A stretch of DNA of 64,000 nucleotides from positions 67,248 through 131,247 of the forward strand of contig CAZZBB010000074.1 in assembly GCA_964652195.1 (NCBI GenBank), given 5' to 3'. The notes under the pieces are model-generated. The model made no database searches and was not told where the DNA came from. It worked only from the letters and a program-made list of their open reading frames with translations. Every line of letters starts with the position of its first letter. Within the stretch, counting starts at the first letter, position 1. Shown here in pieces: positions 36,376-46,228 of this stretch. The DNA is from MSPOR6 sp964652195 (GTDB lineage Bacteria; Poribacteria; WGA-4E; WGA-3G). The position numbers and the translations under genes were made by a program.

Positions 36376-38175
36376 ATGTTTGGTATGGGTGAACTTTACG
36401 AATATAGTGAGGAGGAACAGGATCTTGGTAAAGTATATGACAGGGTTCTGATGAAACGTCTCCTTGAATACCTAAAACCCTATAGTTGGAAATTGGTATT
36501 GATTAGCTTTCTGATGGTTGGGGGTACACTATCTCATTTAGCTGGTCCGTATCTGTTGAAAATTGGGATAGACGAGTATATTACACCCGGAGATTTAGAA
36601 GGTTTAGGAACTATTGCTTTATTCATGATAATAGCCTTAATTGGTGAATTTGTATTTAAGTATTTTGAAGAATTCAGAATGCAAATGATTGGACAACATG
36701 TGATGCAAGACCTACGACATAGACTATTTAGTCATTTACAAACACTTGATGTACAGTATTTTGATAAGAATCCCGTTGGCAGACTTATGACTCGTGTGAT
36801 GGGAGATGTCCAAGTACTCAACGAACTCTTTACATCGGGTGTCATCACTGTCTTCTCCAACCTTCTAACTATATTAGGTATTATGGTAGCTTTGCTAATG
36901 TTTAACTGGAAACTTGCATTAGTTACATTTACTGTTCTCCCTATAATCTTTGGGGCTACACTTATCTATCAAATATATTCGCGTCGTGCATTCAGAGAAC
37001 AAAGGAAACAACTTGCGCGTATCAATGCATTCTTACAAGAAAATATAGTCGGTATGACAACCATGCAATTATTTGCTCAGGAACAGAGGAGTTATCACCG
37101 ATTTAATGAACGGAACCGTCGATTTTTAGCTGCAAATTTGAGAAGTATTTTCTATTTTTCTATTTTTTTCCCATTGATAGAGGTGACAGCTTCCTTAGCA
37201 ACCGCGGTTATAATTTGGTTTGGTGGTGGACAAATAGTGCAAAGTGCTCTAACTTTCGGTGAATTAGTTGCTTTTATCACCTTAGCTGCACGTTTTTTCT
37301 GGCCTATAAGAGAACTCAGTGAAAAATACACTATTTTTCAAAATGCAATGGCTTCTTCTGAGCGTATATTTCAACTACTTGATACTGATCCATCAATCGT
37401 ATCAACTATAAGAAATAAGAATATTAAGGAATTGAAGGGAGAATTAGAATTTCGAAATGTATGGTTTGCATATAATGACGACAATTATGTATTAAAAGAT
37501 GTCTCATTCACTGTTAAACCAGGGGAAAAAGTCGCACTTGTTGGACATACAGGCGCTGGTAAAACATCAATTATAAATCTATTGTGTAGATTTTATGATA
37601 TAAACAAAGGACAGATATTAATTGATGGTGTGGACATTAAACAAATGAATATTGAGGATCTACGTGGAGCAATTAGTATAGTTCAACAGAACATATTTTT
37701 ATTTTCTGATACAATTGAACGAAATATAAGTTTAGGTGATATATCAATTACATCCGAACATATACATCGCGCATCAATGGATGTTAACTTAGATAGATTC
37801 GTAGAAAAAATGCCCGATGCCTACAAAACAGAGATTAAGGAAGATGGAGGTGGATTATCTGTTGGTCAAAAACAGTTGGTTGCTTTTGCCCGTGCTTTAG
37901 CTTCTGATCCGAGTATTCTAATTCTTGACGAGGCTACCTCAAGCGTTGATACAGAAACTGAAATTTTAATTGAACAAGCGTTAAATAGGTTAATGGAAAA
38001 ACGTACATCTGTTGTGATTGCTCATCGTCTATCTACTATTCAAAATGCAGACAAAATAATAGTCATGCATAGAGGAGAGATACGTGAATCAGGTACACAT
38101 AATGAGTTGATTCAAAAAGGAGGGATATATCACAGGTTGTATCAATTACAATTCAAGGGGCAAGAACAGAAATAA
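36376..38175 (+). CDS. ABC exporter half-transporter 2 (canonical-site subunit)
   Basis: 599 residues, six membrane helices in about 40-320, then an NBD. Walker A is GHTGAGKTS, the signature is the deviant LSVGQKQLV, and Walker B ILILDEATSSVD keeps the catalytic Glu. With subunit 1 (good signature, Asp for Glu) this gives one full and one degenerate ATP site, as in TM287/288-type heterodimers that export drugs or lipids. GGGA precedes the ATG. It ends 17 bases from a convergent repair gene. The cargo is unknown. Confidence 0.93.
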   Translation: MFGMGELYEYSEEEQDLGKVYDRVLMKRLLEYLKPYSWKLVLISFLMVGGTLSHLAGPYLLKIGIDEYITPGDLEGLGTIALFMIIALIGEFVFKYFEEFRMQMIGQHVMQDLRHRLFSHLQTLDVQYFDKNPVGRLMTRVMGDVQVLNELFTSGVITVFSNLLTILGIMVALLMFNWKLALVTFTVLPIIFGATLIYQIYSRRAFREQRKQLARINAFLQENIVGMTTMQLFAQEQRSYHRFNERNRRFLAANLRSIFYFSIFFPLIEVTASLATAVIIWFGGGQIVQSALTFGELVAFITLAARFFWPIRELSEKYTIFQNAMASSERIFQLLDTDPSIVSTIRNKNIKELKGELEFRNVWFAYNDDNYVLKDVSFTVKPGEKVALVGHTGAGKTSIINLLCRFYDINKGQILIDGVDIKQMNIEDLRGAISIVQQNIFLFSDTIERNISLGDISITSEHIHRASMDVNLDRFVEKMPDAYKTEIKEDGGGLSVGQKQLVAFARALASDPSILILDEATSSVDTETEILIEQALNRLMEKRTSVVIAHRLSTIQNADKIIVMHRGEIRESGTHNELIQKGGIYHRLYQLQFKGQEQK

Positions 38176-38192
38176 GTAGTTGTGTAATCTTT

Positions 38193-38921
38193 TCATTTAG
38201 CTATTAAGTCTCTCAATTCAATCTTTTCTTCTTTTTTAAAGTATTTGATGGAATTTTCGAGACACTCTTTTGAAAAGTGTTGTCCATATTCATGTATAAA
38301 ATCTACCACTATTCCTTGGTCAATCTTTGATATCTCACGTAATAACCATCCAACTGCAGTCTTAGCGAATCGTTCTTCTCTTTGAATGAGAATGGCATTT
38401 GATTGTAAGATCAGATGTGTATATTGATTTTCTTTGTTGATATTTGTGAAGGCAACCACAGAACATCTTGCCTGCCAAACATTCTCAGCAGTATTCCATT
38501 TTGATGTGGTCTTTGCACACTCCATACCATTTACTTTTATTAGATTTCTCAGTACACGTGTACATAGCCAATCACATACACTCCAATCATAAATATATCC
38601 TTTCTTAAATATGCTTTCTAATCTTGAGAGTAAGATTTCATAATCAATTTTTTTATAGAGATATAACTGTAGGAAGAGTATCCCTGAAAATTTATCTTCA
38701 GCATAATCTTCTTCAAAGAATGATAGTGCCACGTCTAACTGTTCATTAAGTGAAAGTTGATCTATATTTTCTTCATTGTACCATTTTTTCAATTCACTTC
38801 GAATTGTAGGAAGTTCAACACCTCGGTATTTGGTATTATGTTTAATATAATTCTCAAACCATAGCTTCCTTTTTTCATCAGCATGTTTATCTAAACGGAT
38901 TTGAAGTTTTTCAATTAGCAT
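38193..38921 (-). CDS. AlkD-like DNA alkylation repair protein
   Basis: 242 residues of helical HEAT-like repeats. Family features include an N-terminal helix ending in a YRGVELPTIR loop, YIYDWSVCDWLCTRVL (the DNA-facing W-D region), NVWQARCSVVAFT and RFAKTAVGWLLREISK. The family excises alkylated bases without flipping them. It stands alone on the minus strand with AAGGT before the ATG. No adaptive-response promoter is apparent. Confidence 0.88.
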   Translation of the reverse strand: MLIEKLQIRLDKHADEKRKLWFENYIKHNTKYRGVELPTIRSELKKWYNEENIDQLSLNEQLDVALSFFEEDYAEDKFSGILFLQLYLYKKIDYEILLSRLESIFKKGYIYDWSVCDWLCTRVLRNLIKVNGMECAKTTSKWNTAENVWQARCSVVAFTNINKENQYTHLILQSNAILIQREERFAKTAVGWLLREISKIDQGIVVDFIHEYGQHFSKECLENSIKYFKKEEKIELRDLIAK

Positions 38922-38989
38922 TATATTTACCTTGGAGTAGTTTTTATAAAATTAGAGATAAAACGATATTAGAATATATAGAAAAAGGG

Positions 38990-40909
38990 TTAATGCCAAA
39001 CAATATATGTGGGTATTTTTAAGACCAAACCTATTATGCTCCAAACACAGCCGAGGGTATAATCCCCCAATATTAAACCTAAGAAGAATGGAACAGTTTG
39101 CCTATATAATTTGACGCCGCCTATTTTTAGAATTGTTGCTTTAGCTAACCAACTCAAGAAAATAGTAAACCACAGTCGTCCCATACCTGTTCCACTAATG
39201 AGAACATACCCACCAGGATGTAATGGCCACCATAGAAATCGAGTCTTCATTATCATTAGGAATATAGTAAATAGGAAACTTGATCCAATTACGCCAAGTT
39301 CAGGGACAGCAGTATCCCGCGGATTTACAAGCCAGGTTTGCAATCGATTGAATGTCTCCCAACCCATATATACTATCCAACCCCGTGCTTTACTTCCTGC
39401 CCCCATATCATATAAAACATGTAAATATGCCCAAAAAGTAATTATTATTCCACCAACGATTGCAAGAATCATTCCGATTAGTAGTTGTCGATATCCAATC
39501 CTGCTTCGTTCTGCTAATCGAAATGCTTCCAATTCGCTGGGTGTGGGATGTGCCCGGAAACACCTTACGAACGGGTAAAGGAATGTTAAACCAGTAAGAT
39601 TTCCCAAACCTAATCTACGTGTACCAAGTCCTAATACCATCGTCCGTCCCGGATCAACAAGTATAAGTTGATGTAACGGAGGGCCAATTTCTGCTCGAAT
39701 TCGTGTAATTCCTATAATCATAGGGAAATAAAAAATAAAGAAAAGACTAATTGCCCAAAATGTCATACCCATTTGAAAACAAAAGAAAAATAAGAATAAT
39801 AGACCTACAACAAACAATCCTGTAGCCGATCTATATCTCATAGGTTCGCGTGAATCATCTGGTATAGATTGACCAATTCGTGGTGGGATACCGAAGACTT
39901 TACGGATGATCCCGCTGTAATAACGCCTACCCATCCACAACGGGATACATCCAAATGCGATCCATGCACCAGTCTGTTGTTCAAGACCATAGATATTTCT
40001 TGCCCCTATCATATCTGTTATGATTAACTGTATCCGAGATAGTAGCCAGAAAAACCAACATGAGAATGACAGATCCAGCGGTGTAAAGAACATCAGACCG
40101 ATACTGAATGGATAAAACGAAATGTGAATTGAACCCATTGCACTCCACGGCTTTGAGCTGAATTGACCAAGATTCTTATTCCTGATGGGTAAGGAAGGTA
40201 TGTCCGGAAACAGAAAACTTAATCCATTTAGGAGTTCAGCACTCCCTGCAATAGCAAATCCAAGCCACATCCATGGTGAACTAAAGAATCGTTTTGGATT
40301 GGTTGTCAAAGCTAATGGTAATTGAACGATGGGATAATTTAGTCTTTCATTTTCTGTCCATTGTTTACGTATGAATATTGTAACTGATAACAGGGTTAGC
40401 CAAAGGGCAATAACAAATGCAGACCACGCGAGTACTGGTGGAATCCAGGCATTCAATGTATCTGGATTATATAGAGATGAATCTCCATTGTAAAATCCTT
40501 CAAGTATACGAGGATTCTTGACTGCAATCCAATTTGGTAAGTTATTCCCAAATAGAGATAACCATTCATTTTCTGGTGTTGCAAATTGAAATGTGTGAGC
40601 AAGGACAGGTATTAGATACCCCATCATCGTATGTCCACTAAGAGTAGAAACCATTACAACCATTACATATATGGTTTGTAGGTCTGCTGCGGACATTGCT
40701 AATTGAGGAATGAATTTCTGAAATAGAAGATTGAGTAAAACAAAAACGAGTAATGTAAATACAGCATTAAAGAACAAAGATGCAATAGTCAGCTGTGTTG
40801 AATGCCACACTTCTGTACCCATTAAACACCAATAACTATTGAAGGCAACCAGTAGTAATCCTATTAATAGAATGTGCAGCTTAACACGTTGTTGTGTTTC
40901 TTTAGCCAT
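38990..40909 (-). CDS. multi-spanning membrane protein, DUF6785/DUF6784-like
   Basis: About 639 residues with some 13-15 membrane helices. Recognisable blocks are NERLNYPIVQLPLALT, FFSSPWMWLGFAIAGSAELLNGL, ARNIYGLEQQTGAWIAFG, IRAEIGPPLHQL and a C-terminal PFFLGLILGDYTLGCVWSI. These recur in large hypothetical membrane proteins of Poribacteria/PVC-type genomes; the function is unknown and transport is only a guess. ATG 40909 is preferred over GTG 40915 because GAGG sits five bases before it. It overlaps the upstream phosphopantothenate synthetase gene by eight bases, so the two are probably translated together. Confidence 0.75.
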   Translation of the reverse strand: MAKETQQRVKLHILLIGLLLVAFNSYWCLMGTEVWHSTQLTIASLFFNAVFTLLVFVLLNLLFQKFIPQLAMSAADLQTIYVMVVMVSTLSGHTMMGYLIPVLAHTFQFATPENEWLSLFGNNLPNWIAVKNPRILEGFYNGDSSLYNPDTLNAWIPPVLAWSAFVIALWLTLLSVTIFIRKQWTENERLNYPIVQLPLALTTNPKRFFSSPWMWLGFAIAGSAELLNGLSFLFPDIPSLPIRNKNLGQFSSKPWSAMGSIHISFYPFSIGLMFFTPLDLSFSCWFFWLLSRIQLIITDMIGARNIYGLEQQTGAWIAFGCIPLWMGRRYYSGIIRKVFGIPPRIGQSIPDDSREPMRYRSATGLFVVGLLFLFFFCFQMGMTFWAISLFFIFYFPMIIGITRIRAEIGPPLHQLILVDPGRTMVLGLGTRRLGLGNLTGLTFLYPFVRCFRAHPTPSELEAFRLAERSRIGYRQLLIGMILAIVGGIIITFWAYLHVLYDMGAGSKARGWIVYMGWETFNRLQTWLVNPRDTAVPELGVIGSSFLFTIFLMIMKTRFLWWPLHPGGYVLISGTGMGRLWFTIFLSWLAKATILKIGGVKLYRQTVPFFLGLILGDYTLGCVWSIIGLVLKIPTYIVWH

Positions 40910-41639
40910 CTGCACCTCTACTTATGTGATGTAATGCTGCTTGTAAGACTTTATCGTTATCATATTCTGTAATTGTATCTGGGTGTATTGATTTATCGGT
41001 TATTGCCTTGAGTTCTCTACATAAAATTGGAAGAGCGCGAACTACATTATCAACGATTGTTATGCTTGCTTGTTTTGCTGTGCGGGACAAAGGATTCAGA
41101 TCAATTGTAATTACATGTTTCCCCATTTTTCTCAAAGCTTCACATCTATCCCCATCTTCAAGAGGGACGAAGACAACATCAGCCTTATATATTCCTTTTG
41201 GATTAACAAACCGACGATTAGAATCAATAAAGTTAAGTTGGGTATCTTTGGTTGGCATAAGTACATCAGATGCACCATTTTCTATTAAATAATCGCATAT
41301 TCTATGTTCTCTGCCATCTTCTGTGTGAAATATATTTATTTCAAGTGGTGCATTGAGTAGTTTAGCTAATTCTACCAGTTTGCCTGGAACTAAAGCTGCA
41401 ACGTTTCCATTCACAGATATTACAGGATAGTCAGCCTGTTGAAGCATAACTGCAGCAGTTTGAATTGCCTTGGTTGCAAAGGAGAGTGTTTTTTCACCAA
41501 TCAGATAATCAAAGGCTTCTCCGCGTCCATGTGCGATAAGACCATGGACAGAAGTTATACCAATTTCAACACCTTTTACAATCTGATCACGTAAACTCAA
41601 AGACAAATAACGAGGGTGGGATTTAGGGACATCACTCAC
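40902..41639 (-). CDS. archaeal-type 4-phosphopantoate--beta-alanine ligase (phosphopantothenate synthetase)
   Basis: 245 residues matching the archaeal phosphopantothenate synthetase family (COG1701) along its length: PKSHPRYLSLSLRDQIVKG, GLIAHGRGEAFDYLIGEKT, PVISVNGNVAALVPGKLVEL, GIYKADVVFVPLEDGDR and VITIDLNPLSRTAKQAS. In archaea this enzyme joins 4-phosphopantoate to beta-alanine, replacing bacterial PanC plus PanK in CoA synthesis. The GTG start has AGGTGA seven bases upstream. A partner pantoate kinase is not in the window. Its presence in a bacterium suggests old transfer or an alternative CoA route. Confidence 0.88.
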   Translation of the reverse strand: MSDVPKSHPRYLSLSLRDQIVKGVEIGITSVHGLIAHGRGEAFDYLIGEKTLSFATKAIQTAAVMLQQADYPVISVNGNVAALVPGKLVELAKLLNAPLEINIFHTEDGREHRICDYLIENGASDVLMPTKDTQLNFIDSNRRFVNPKGIYKADVVFVPLEDGDRCEALRKMGKHVITIDLNPLSRTAKQASITIVDNVVRALPILCRELKAITDKSIHPDTITEYDNDKVLQAALHHISRGADG

Positions 41640-41903
41640 TATTGATTCACCTATGTATTTTTAGACTATTATATATTCACAGTGGTATGTTTTCAAGGTT
41701 ATTAGGAATGCTGCGGAGTTATTTAGTTTTAGGTAATTTGGTCAAAATTCATCGCAGTTGATATCTTTATTTATAATTGAACCAACGGATGGGTAGACCT
41801 TTGCCCGACGAAGAGGAATTATATCGGTTCGAACGCTCCGTATTTATGAGACAGACGGTAGTAAAGTGACAAAAAGTTTACACACCAATTATATTTAGAT
41901 AAT
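41640..41903. other. intergenic region with repeat scraps
   Basis: No gene seen. Near 41711-41735 is GCTGCGGAGTTATTTAGTTTTAGG, close to the left flank of the 1874 repeat. At 41866-41886 is an inverted end of the 270-base repeat (GTGACAAAAAGTTTACACACC). Confidence 0.5.
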
Positions 41904-41932
41904 TTGACTGTTATTACATTATCTGTTAGAAT
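41904..41932 (+). promoter_or_regulatory. sigma-70 type promoter for the TPR gene
   Basis: TTGACT (41904-41909), 17-base spacer, TAGAAT (41927-41932). The long 5' leader of about 120 bases before the TTG start shows no recognisable riboswitch. Confidence 0.55.
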
Positions 41933-42058
41933 AGCGAAGATAAATGTGCTTGGATTGAGTGTTATCTAACAAGATTACGAAAACCATATAATAGAAAAGA
42001 GTAGGCAAATGTATTACAGAGATAGATATTATTAACGATTGTTAATAGGAGAAGAAAA

Positions 42059-43216
42059 TTGAAAGAAAAAAATAGTGATAAGAAAATGAGTTCATCTGAG
42101 GAAATATCACATCCACCAGATAATGTTGCAGAATCTACTATTCAAAATTCAACTTCTCACAACCAATTACTGCACCAGTCTCTTGACGCCTCGATTCAAC
42201 AACGTTTAAATGAGTTTAGAAGTCAGTTTGCTGAGGTACAATCAACGTCTACGAATAGACTGTTATTTATAATTTGTATTGCATTATTACTATTTATAAT
42301 CCTAATCCCAATAATAGTTGTTTTTACAGGATACATTGTTTTTAACGAGATTGATGAAGTTAAGAACAATGTCCTTGTATATGTTAAGACCGCTGAACAG
42401 GAAGCAATTAAAGCTGAAAGCCATACTAAGCAAGCCGAAGAATACCTGAAGGAAATCGAAAAATATCACTCACAATTAGGGGGTATAATTGGTGAATTTA
42501 CAAGTAAAGATTTTACAAATCCTAATAAAGTTGAAGTTATCAATAATTCAATTCAAGATATTAAGAATAATCCAGAATTTTCCAGAGAAGAGAAGGCTAT
42601 CATAGAAGCCTATATATTACAAAATGATGGGAATATAACCCAAGCAATTGACAAGTGGAGATCTATAGCAAATACAGCAATTGGTGTAAATAGTGAATTG
42701 GTATCACGAGCCTTTTTCTCTATTGGATATCTCCATTCCCTACAAGATGAAAAGGATCAAGCACTTTCTGCCTATGATGAAGCAATAAGGTTAAATCCAA
42801 ATTTCGCTGATGTGTATACCAGTCGGGGGATACTTAATCACAGACTTGGTAATTTCAAAGAATCCTTATTAGATTTTGATGCTGTTATTCGTTTGGAACC
42901 GGAGTTAACAGAAGCTTACATCAACCGAGGTACGGTAAAAAGATCTATGGGGGAATATCAGGATGCTATTGAGGATTATAATGAAGCAATCCGTCTTGAT
43001 CCGAATTCAGCAAATGCATTAACCCACAGAGGAATAGCAAGAAGTGCCTTGAAAAAACATCAACAAGCTATTTCGGATTTTGATGAAGCAATTCGATTAG
43101 ATTCAAGTTACATAGATGCCTATATCAATCGTGGTTCTGCAAAGAGAGCATTAGGTATGAAAGAAGAAGGAAAAAAAGACATAGACATTGCTGTTGAATT
43201 ATCTAAACATCAATAA
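42059..43216 (+). CDS. membrane-anchored TPR protein
   Basis: 385 residues. A polar N-terminal tail (1-60) is followed by one membrane helix (LLFIICIALLLFIILIPIIVVFTGYIVF, about 62-90), a coiled-coil-prone segment (AEQEAIKAESHTKQAEEYLKEIEKYHSQ), and then at least four or five TPR units such as ALSAYDEAIRLNPNFADVYTSRG, SLLDFDAVIRLEPELTEAYINRG and AISDFDEAIRLDSSYIDAYINRG. It likely scaffolds protein contacts at the membrane. The start is TTG at 42059, fixed by AGGAGA six bases before it; the first ATG is ten codons further on. Confidence 0.88.
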   Translation: MKEKNSDKKMSSSEEISHPPDNVAESTIQNSTSHNQLLHQSLDASIQQRLNEFRSQFAEVQSTSTNRLLFIICIALLLFIILIPIIVVFTGYIVFNEIDEVKNNVLVYVKTAEQEAIKAESHTKQAEEYLKEIEKYHSQLGGIIGEFTSKDFTNPNKVEVINNSIQDIKNNPEFSREEKAIIEAYILQNDGNITQAIDKWRSIANTAIGVNSELVSRAFFSIGYLHSLQDEKDQALSAYDEAIRLNPNFADVYTSRGILNHRLGNFKESLLDFDAVIRLEPELTEAYINRGTVKRSMGEYQDAIEDYNEAIRLDPNSANALTHRGIARSALKKHQQAISDFDEAIRLDSSYIDAYINRGSAKRALGMKEEGKKDIDIAVELSKHQ

Positions 43217-43330
43217 TATGAGGAATATAATCTTGGATTTAAGCTACTTTATCACATTCTATACATACTCTGAATTGAATAATGGTTCGAGTAAAGACAT
43301 TTTACAGTCAATTATCATTTATATTATCAA

Positions 43331-43732
43331 TTAAAGTGGTTTTCCAAAACATAACATGTATCCATTATTATCTTTTAATTCAAAAGTACGAAGGTTATCT
43401 TCAGTATCTTCAAGATGTTGGTTGAATTCAACGTCCCGTGACATATATTCCTCATATAATATATCAGGATCCGCAACCCAAATAAATGCATCCCACAATG
43501 CCCATTCATGTCTGGTATGGTTTGGAATTGGATGTATGTATTCTGTTATTGCTTTGAGTAATATTCGAATACTATCTCTACTAATGATTCCAAAAAATGG
43601 GTCAGGATCATTTTCTGGAAATACGAAATCTGTCTTGAAGCCGAGTTTTTCATTATAGAACTTTAAGGTTTCAGATAGATTATCTACAATGAAAAATGGT
43701 GCGATTTCATTCAGTGTAGTGGTGTTTTCCAT
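43331..43732 (-). CDS. VOC superfamily (glyoxalase/bleomycin resistance-like) protein
   Basis: 133 residues, one vicinal-oxygen-chelate module with two beta-alpha-beta-beta-beta halves: APFFIVDNLSETLKFYNEKLGF, WALWDAFIWVADPDILYEEY and TFELKDNNGYMLCFGKP. The final E of RTFELKDNNGY and a His near the middle could bind metal. Relatives bind drugs or isomerise small molecules; this one cannot be assigned. GGAG stands before the ATG. It is divergent from the next oxidoreductase gene. Confidence 0.85.
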   Translation of the reverse strand: MENTTTLNEIAPFFIVDNLSETLKFYNEKLGFKTDFVFPENDPDPFFGIISRDSIRILLKAITEYIHPIPNHTRHEWALWDAFIWVADPDILYEEYMSRDVEFNQHLEDTEDNLRTFELKDNNGYMLCFGKPL

Positions 43733-43834
43733 CAGGATACTCCATTAATTCAATTATAGAAAATGTAACTATTTCATGATTAGTACGGTTTCATACCAAA
43801 CTACAAAATCACATAGAATCCATAGGGTATATAC

Positions 43835-44803
43835 ATGTCAATTCTACGTTGGGGAATTCTCGGATGTGGTAATGTTGCAGAATATAAAGGTGGTCCTCCA
43901 CTATATACTGTGGAAGATTCAGACTTAATCGCTGTGATGCGACGAGATCGTTCTGATGCTGAATCTTTTGCAGAAAGACATGGGGCAAAGAGATATTATA
44001 CAGATATAGACAAATTACTTTCTGATGATGATTTAAATGCGATTTATATTGCAACCCCTCCGTATCTCCACTGTGATCAGACAATTCGAGCAGCCCAATC
44101 TGGAAAACATGTCCTATGTGAAAAACCTATGGCAATGAATGTAGAAGAATGTCAACAGATGATAGATGCATGTGAAAATGCTGGTGTAGCATTAATGGTT
44201 GCATATTATCGTAACCATTATCCAAATATAGAAAAGATGAAATGCCTGATGGATGATGGTAGAATTGGTGATGTTGTATTAGCCCGGGTAAATTGTACTT
44301 CATACTATAACCCTAACCGTGCAGACCTGAAGAATTGGAGGATAGATCCAAAGATTAGTGGTGGTGGTGTTTTAATGGATATTGGTAGTCATCGGATTAG
44401 CTTATTAGAGTTTCTAATGGGTGAAATAGAGACAGTGAACGGTTTTGCTGAGACGGTTCAAACGGATTTACCAGTTGATGATTCAGCAGTTTTGACGCTC
44501 AGGTTTGTAAATGGTAGGCATGCTGTGGCAAATATTAACTGGAATGTTGGAGTTTCAAACGATGATATTGAAGTCTTTGGTACAGAAGGTAGTCTAAAAT
44601 GTTCACCTCTAAATTCAGGAAACCTTACCCTTGAAAACAAATCGAAAGGTATTGTAGATATTTCGCAGGAACCATTACCTTATACACATACTGGTCTTGT
44701 TAGTGATTTTGTAAATCATCTTAGGACAGGTGAGTCAATTCGTTGTTCTGGAGAATCTGGATTAAGAACTAATAAAGTTATTCAAGAGATTATGTTATCT
44801 TAA
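43835..44803 (+). CDS. Gfo/Idh/MocA family oxidoreductase (4)
   Basis: 322 residues. GILGCGNVAEYKGGP at the N-terminus, GKHVLCEKPMAMN with the EKP lysine, and GGGVLMDIGSHRISLLEFLMG as the substrate helix with Asp and His in place. All catalytic features of the family are present, so it should be an active NAD(P)-dependent sugar dehydrogenase. The ribosome site is weak (AGGGT). Confidence 0.92.
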   Translation: MSILRWGILGCGNVAEYKGGPPLYTVEDSDLIAVMRRDRSDAESFAERHGAKRYYTDIDKLLSDDDLNAIYIATPPYLHCDQTIRAAQSGKHVLCEKPMAMNVEECQQMIDACENAGVALMVAYYRNHYPNIEKMKCLMDDGRIGDVVLARVNCTSYYNPNRADLKNWRIDPKISGGGVLMDIGSHRISLLEFLMGEIETVNGFAETVQTDLPVDDSAVLTLRFVNGRHAVANINWNVGVSNDDIEVFGTEGSLKCSPLNSGNLTLENKSKGIVDISQEPLPYTHTGLVSDFVNHLRTGESIRCSGESGLRTNKVIQEIMLS

Positions 44804-44879
44804 CCCAAATTGCTACTTATGAGCTTTAAGACATAGAAAACTGTTCTGAATGAAATAATTCTGATATTCAACCAATATT

Positions 44880-44945
44880 TGTAGTGTGAACTTCAAGTTT
44901 GCATGATAAAGACGCACAAACTGAAAGTTTGTGTTACAAGATAGC
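44880..44945. repeat. two short palindromes of the ACAAACT/AGTTTGT family
   Basis: GTGTGAACTTCAAGTTTGCAT and GCACAAACTGAAAGTTTGTGT lie about 30 bases apart between convergent oxidoreductase genes. They could act as a bidirectional stop, but the family occurs elsewhere too. Confidence 0.6.
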
Positions 44946-44977
44946 AACATGGGTTATCATAATATCTGAATGATGGA

Positions 44978-46132
44978 TTAGTTTGTTATTCGTTTTGTTT
45001 CTAATGTTACCCATTCACCGTATCCTCGTGGCATCTCATCTGGTGGTTTCAATCCATTTTCTTCTCGCCATCTGAGTAGGGGATGTGTCCGGTTTTTCTG
45101 AGGTAGATTGACTCTTTCTCCGTATGCTGCAGATTCAAATATTCCCATCATCATCTCAATGATATGTCGTCCTTCCTTCCCACTACATGTGTGTTCTCTA
45201 CCTTCATCTAATGCATTTACATAATCTTCAACGAAGCAATAATCATCTTGTGAAGCACTACTTTTTGGATCGTAATGTTCAGGGAAGACAAGATCTAACG
45301 ATTCCCAATTGTCATTATTACCGTCAGGTAGGTAGTGTGGTGTTGGTAAATGCCATGCTCCAGCACTCTTCCAAAATAGTCGTCCTTCAGAACCGAATAA
45401 TTCCATTGAATATGCATTAGTATCCATTGTGTTAAATCGATGTTGAAGCAATGTACCTGTAACATTTCCTTCGTATTGGAGAGTAGCAGTAATATATTCG
45501 CCTGCGATTGTCCCCATACCACTTGGTGAAGGTGCAACATCCTCAGGTGAAATCGGTTTTCCTCCAGTTGTCAGGTGTGCTGCTACACTAACACATTTTT
45601 TGCCAAAATGTAGCATGTTATTCAACATATGAGTTCCAATGTTCATCAAACCATAACCACCATAATAACCTTTACCACTTCCATATATATACCGTAATTC
45701 ACCAATTTTACCTTCGTTATATGCCTGGGAGATGGCTTGCATAGATGAACCTACTCTCCCCTGATGATGTACAGCAACCTGAACACCTTTTTCTTCAGAC
45801 TTTCTTATTACATCATCTGCTTGTAATAGGTCAACACACATCGGTTTTTCAACTTCAATATGGACTCCATGTTCTAACACCCGCATACACAAATCAAAAT
45901 GGAACTCTGTTCCTGTTGGAATGGCAACGATATCGGGTGAAGTATCCTTTATCATTTCATCTAAATCGGCATATCTTGATGTTACTCCTACTTCATCACC
46001 TAATGTATTTCTTCGTTCCTCAACTAAATCACAGAGAGCGACTATCTCTGTGCGTGGGTGTGCATGGTAAGCACGTGCTGCAGCAGTGCCTCTGCCTCTA
46101 CAACCTAATATTGCAACTCGGTATATCTTCAT
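44978..46132 (-). CDS. Gfo/Idh/MocA family oxidoreductase (5)
   Basis: 384 residues. VAILGCRGRGTAAARAYHAHP binds the dinucleotide, GVHIEVEKPMCVD holds the EKP motif, and GLMNIGTHMLNNMLHFG is the helix where Asn takes the place of the usual Asp before I-G-T-H. A C-terminal extension ends LLRWREENGLKPPDEMPRG. AAGGAT precedes the ATG and a good promoter lies at 46184-46212. Confidence 0.9.
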   Translation of the reverse strand: MKIYRVAILGCRGRGTAAARAYHAHPRTEIVALCDLVEERRNTLGDEVGVTSRYADLDEMIKDTSPDIVAIPTGTEFHFDLCMRVLEHGVHIEVEKPMCVDLLQADDVIRKSEEKGVQVAVHHQGRVGSSMQAISQAYNEGKIGELRYIYGSGKGYYGGYGLMNIGTHMLNNMLHFGKKCVSVAAHLTTGGKPISPEDVAPSPSGMGTIAGEYITATLQYEGNVTGTLLQHRFNTMDTNAYSMELFGSEGRLFWKSAGAWHLPTPHYLPDGNNDNWESLDLVFPEHYDPKSSASQDDYCFVEDYVNALDEGREHTCSGKEGRHIIEMMMGIFESAAYGERVNLPQKNRTHPLLRWREENGLKPPDEMPRGYGEWVTLETKRITN

Positions 46133-46183
46133 AGGTATTATCCTTGTATGATGACTCTCATTTGTTTTTCCTTAATTGTCATA

Positions 46184-46212
46184 ACTATAACAAAAACTAA
46201 TAATTATGTCAA
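46184..46212 (-). promoter_or_regulatory. sigma-70 type promoter for oxidoreductase (5)
   Basis: Minus-strand TTGACA (46212-46207), 17-base spacer, TATAGT (46189-46184). Confidence 0.65.
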
Positions 46213-46228
46213 TTTGGGTATGTAAAGT

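Noticed and set aside
43356..43658. 100-codon plus-strand frame
   Set aside because: Antisense to the VOC protein gene.
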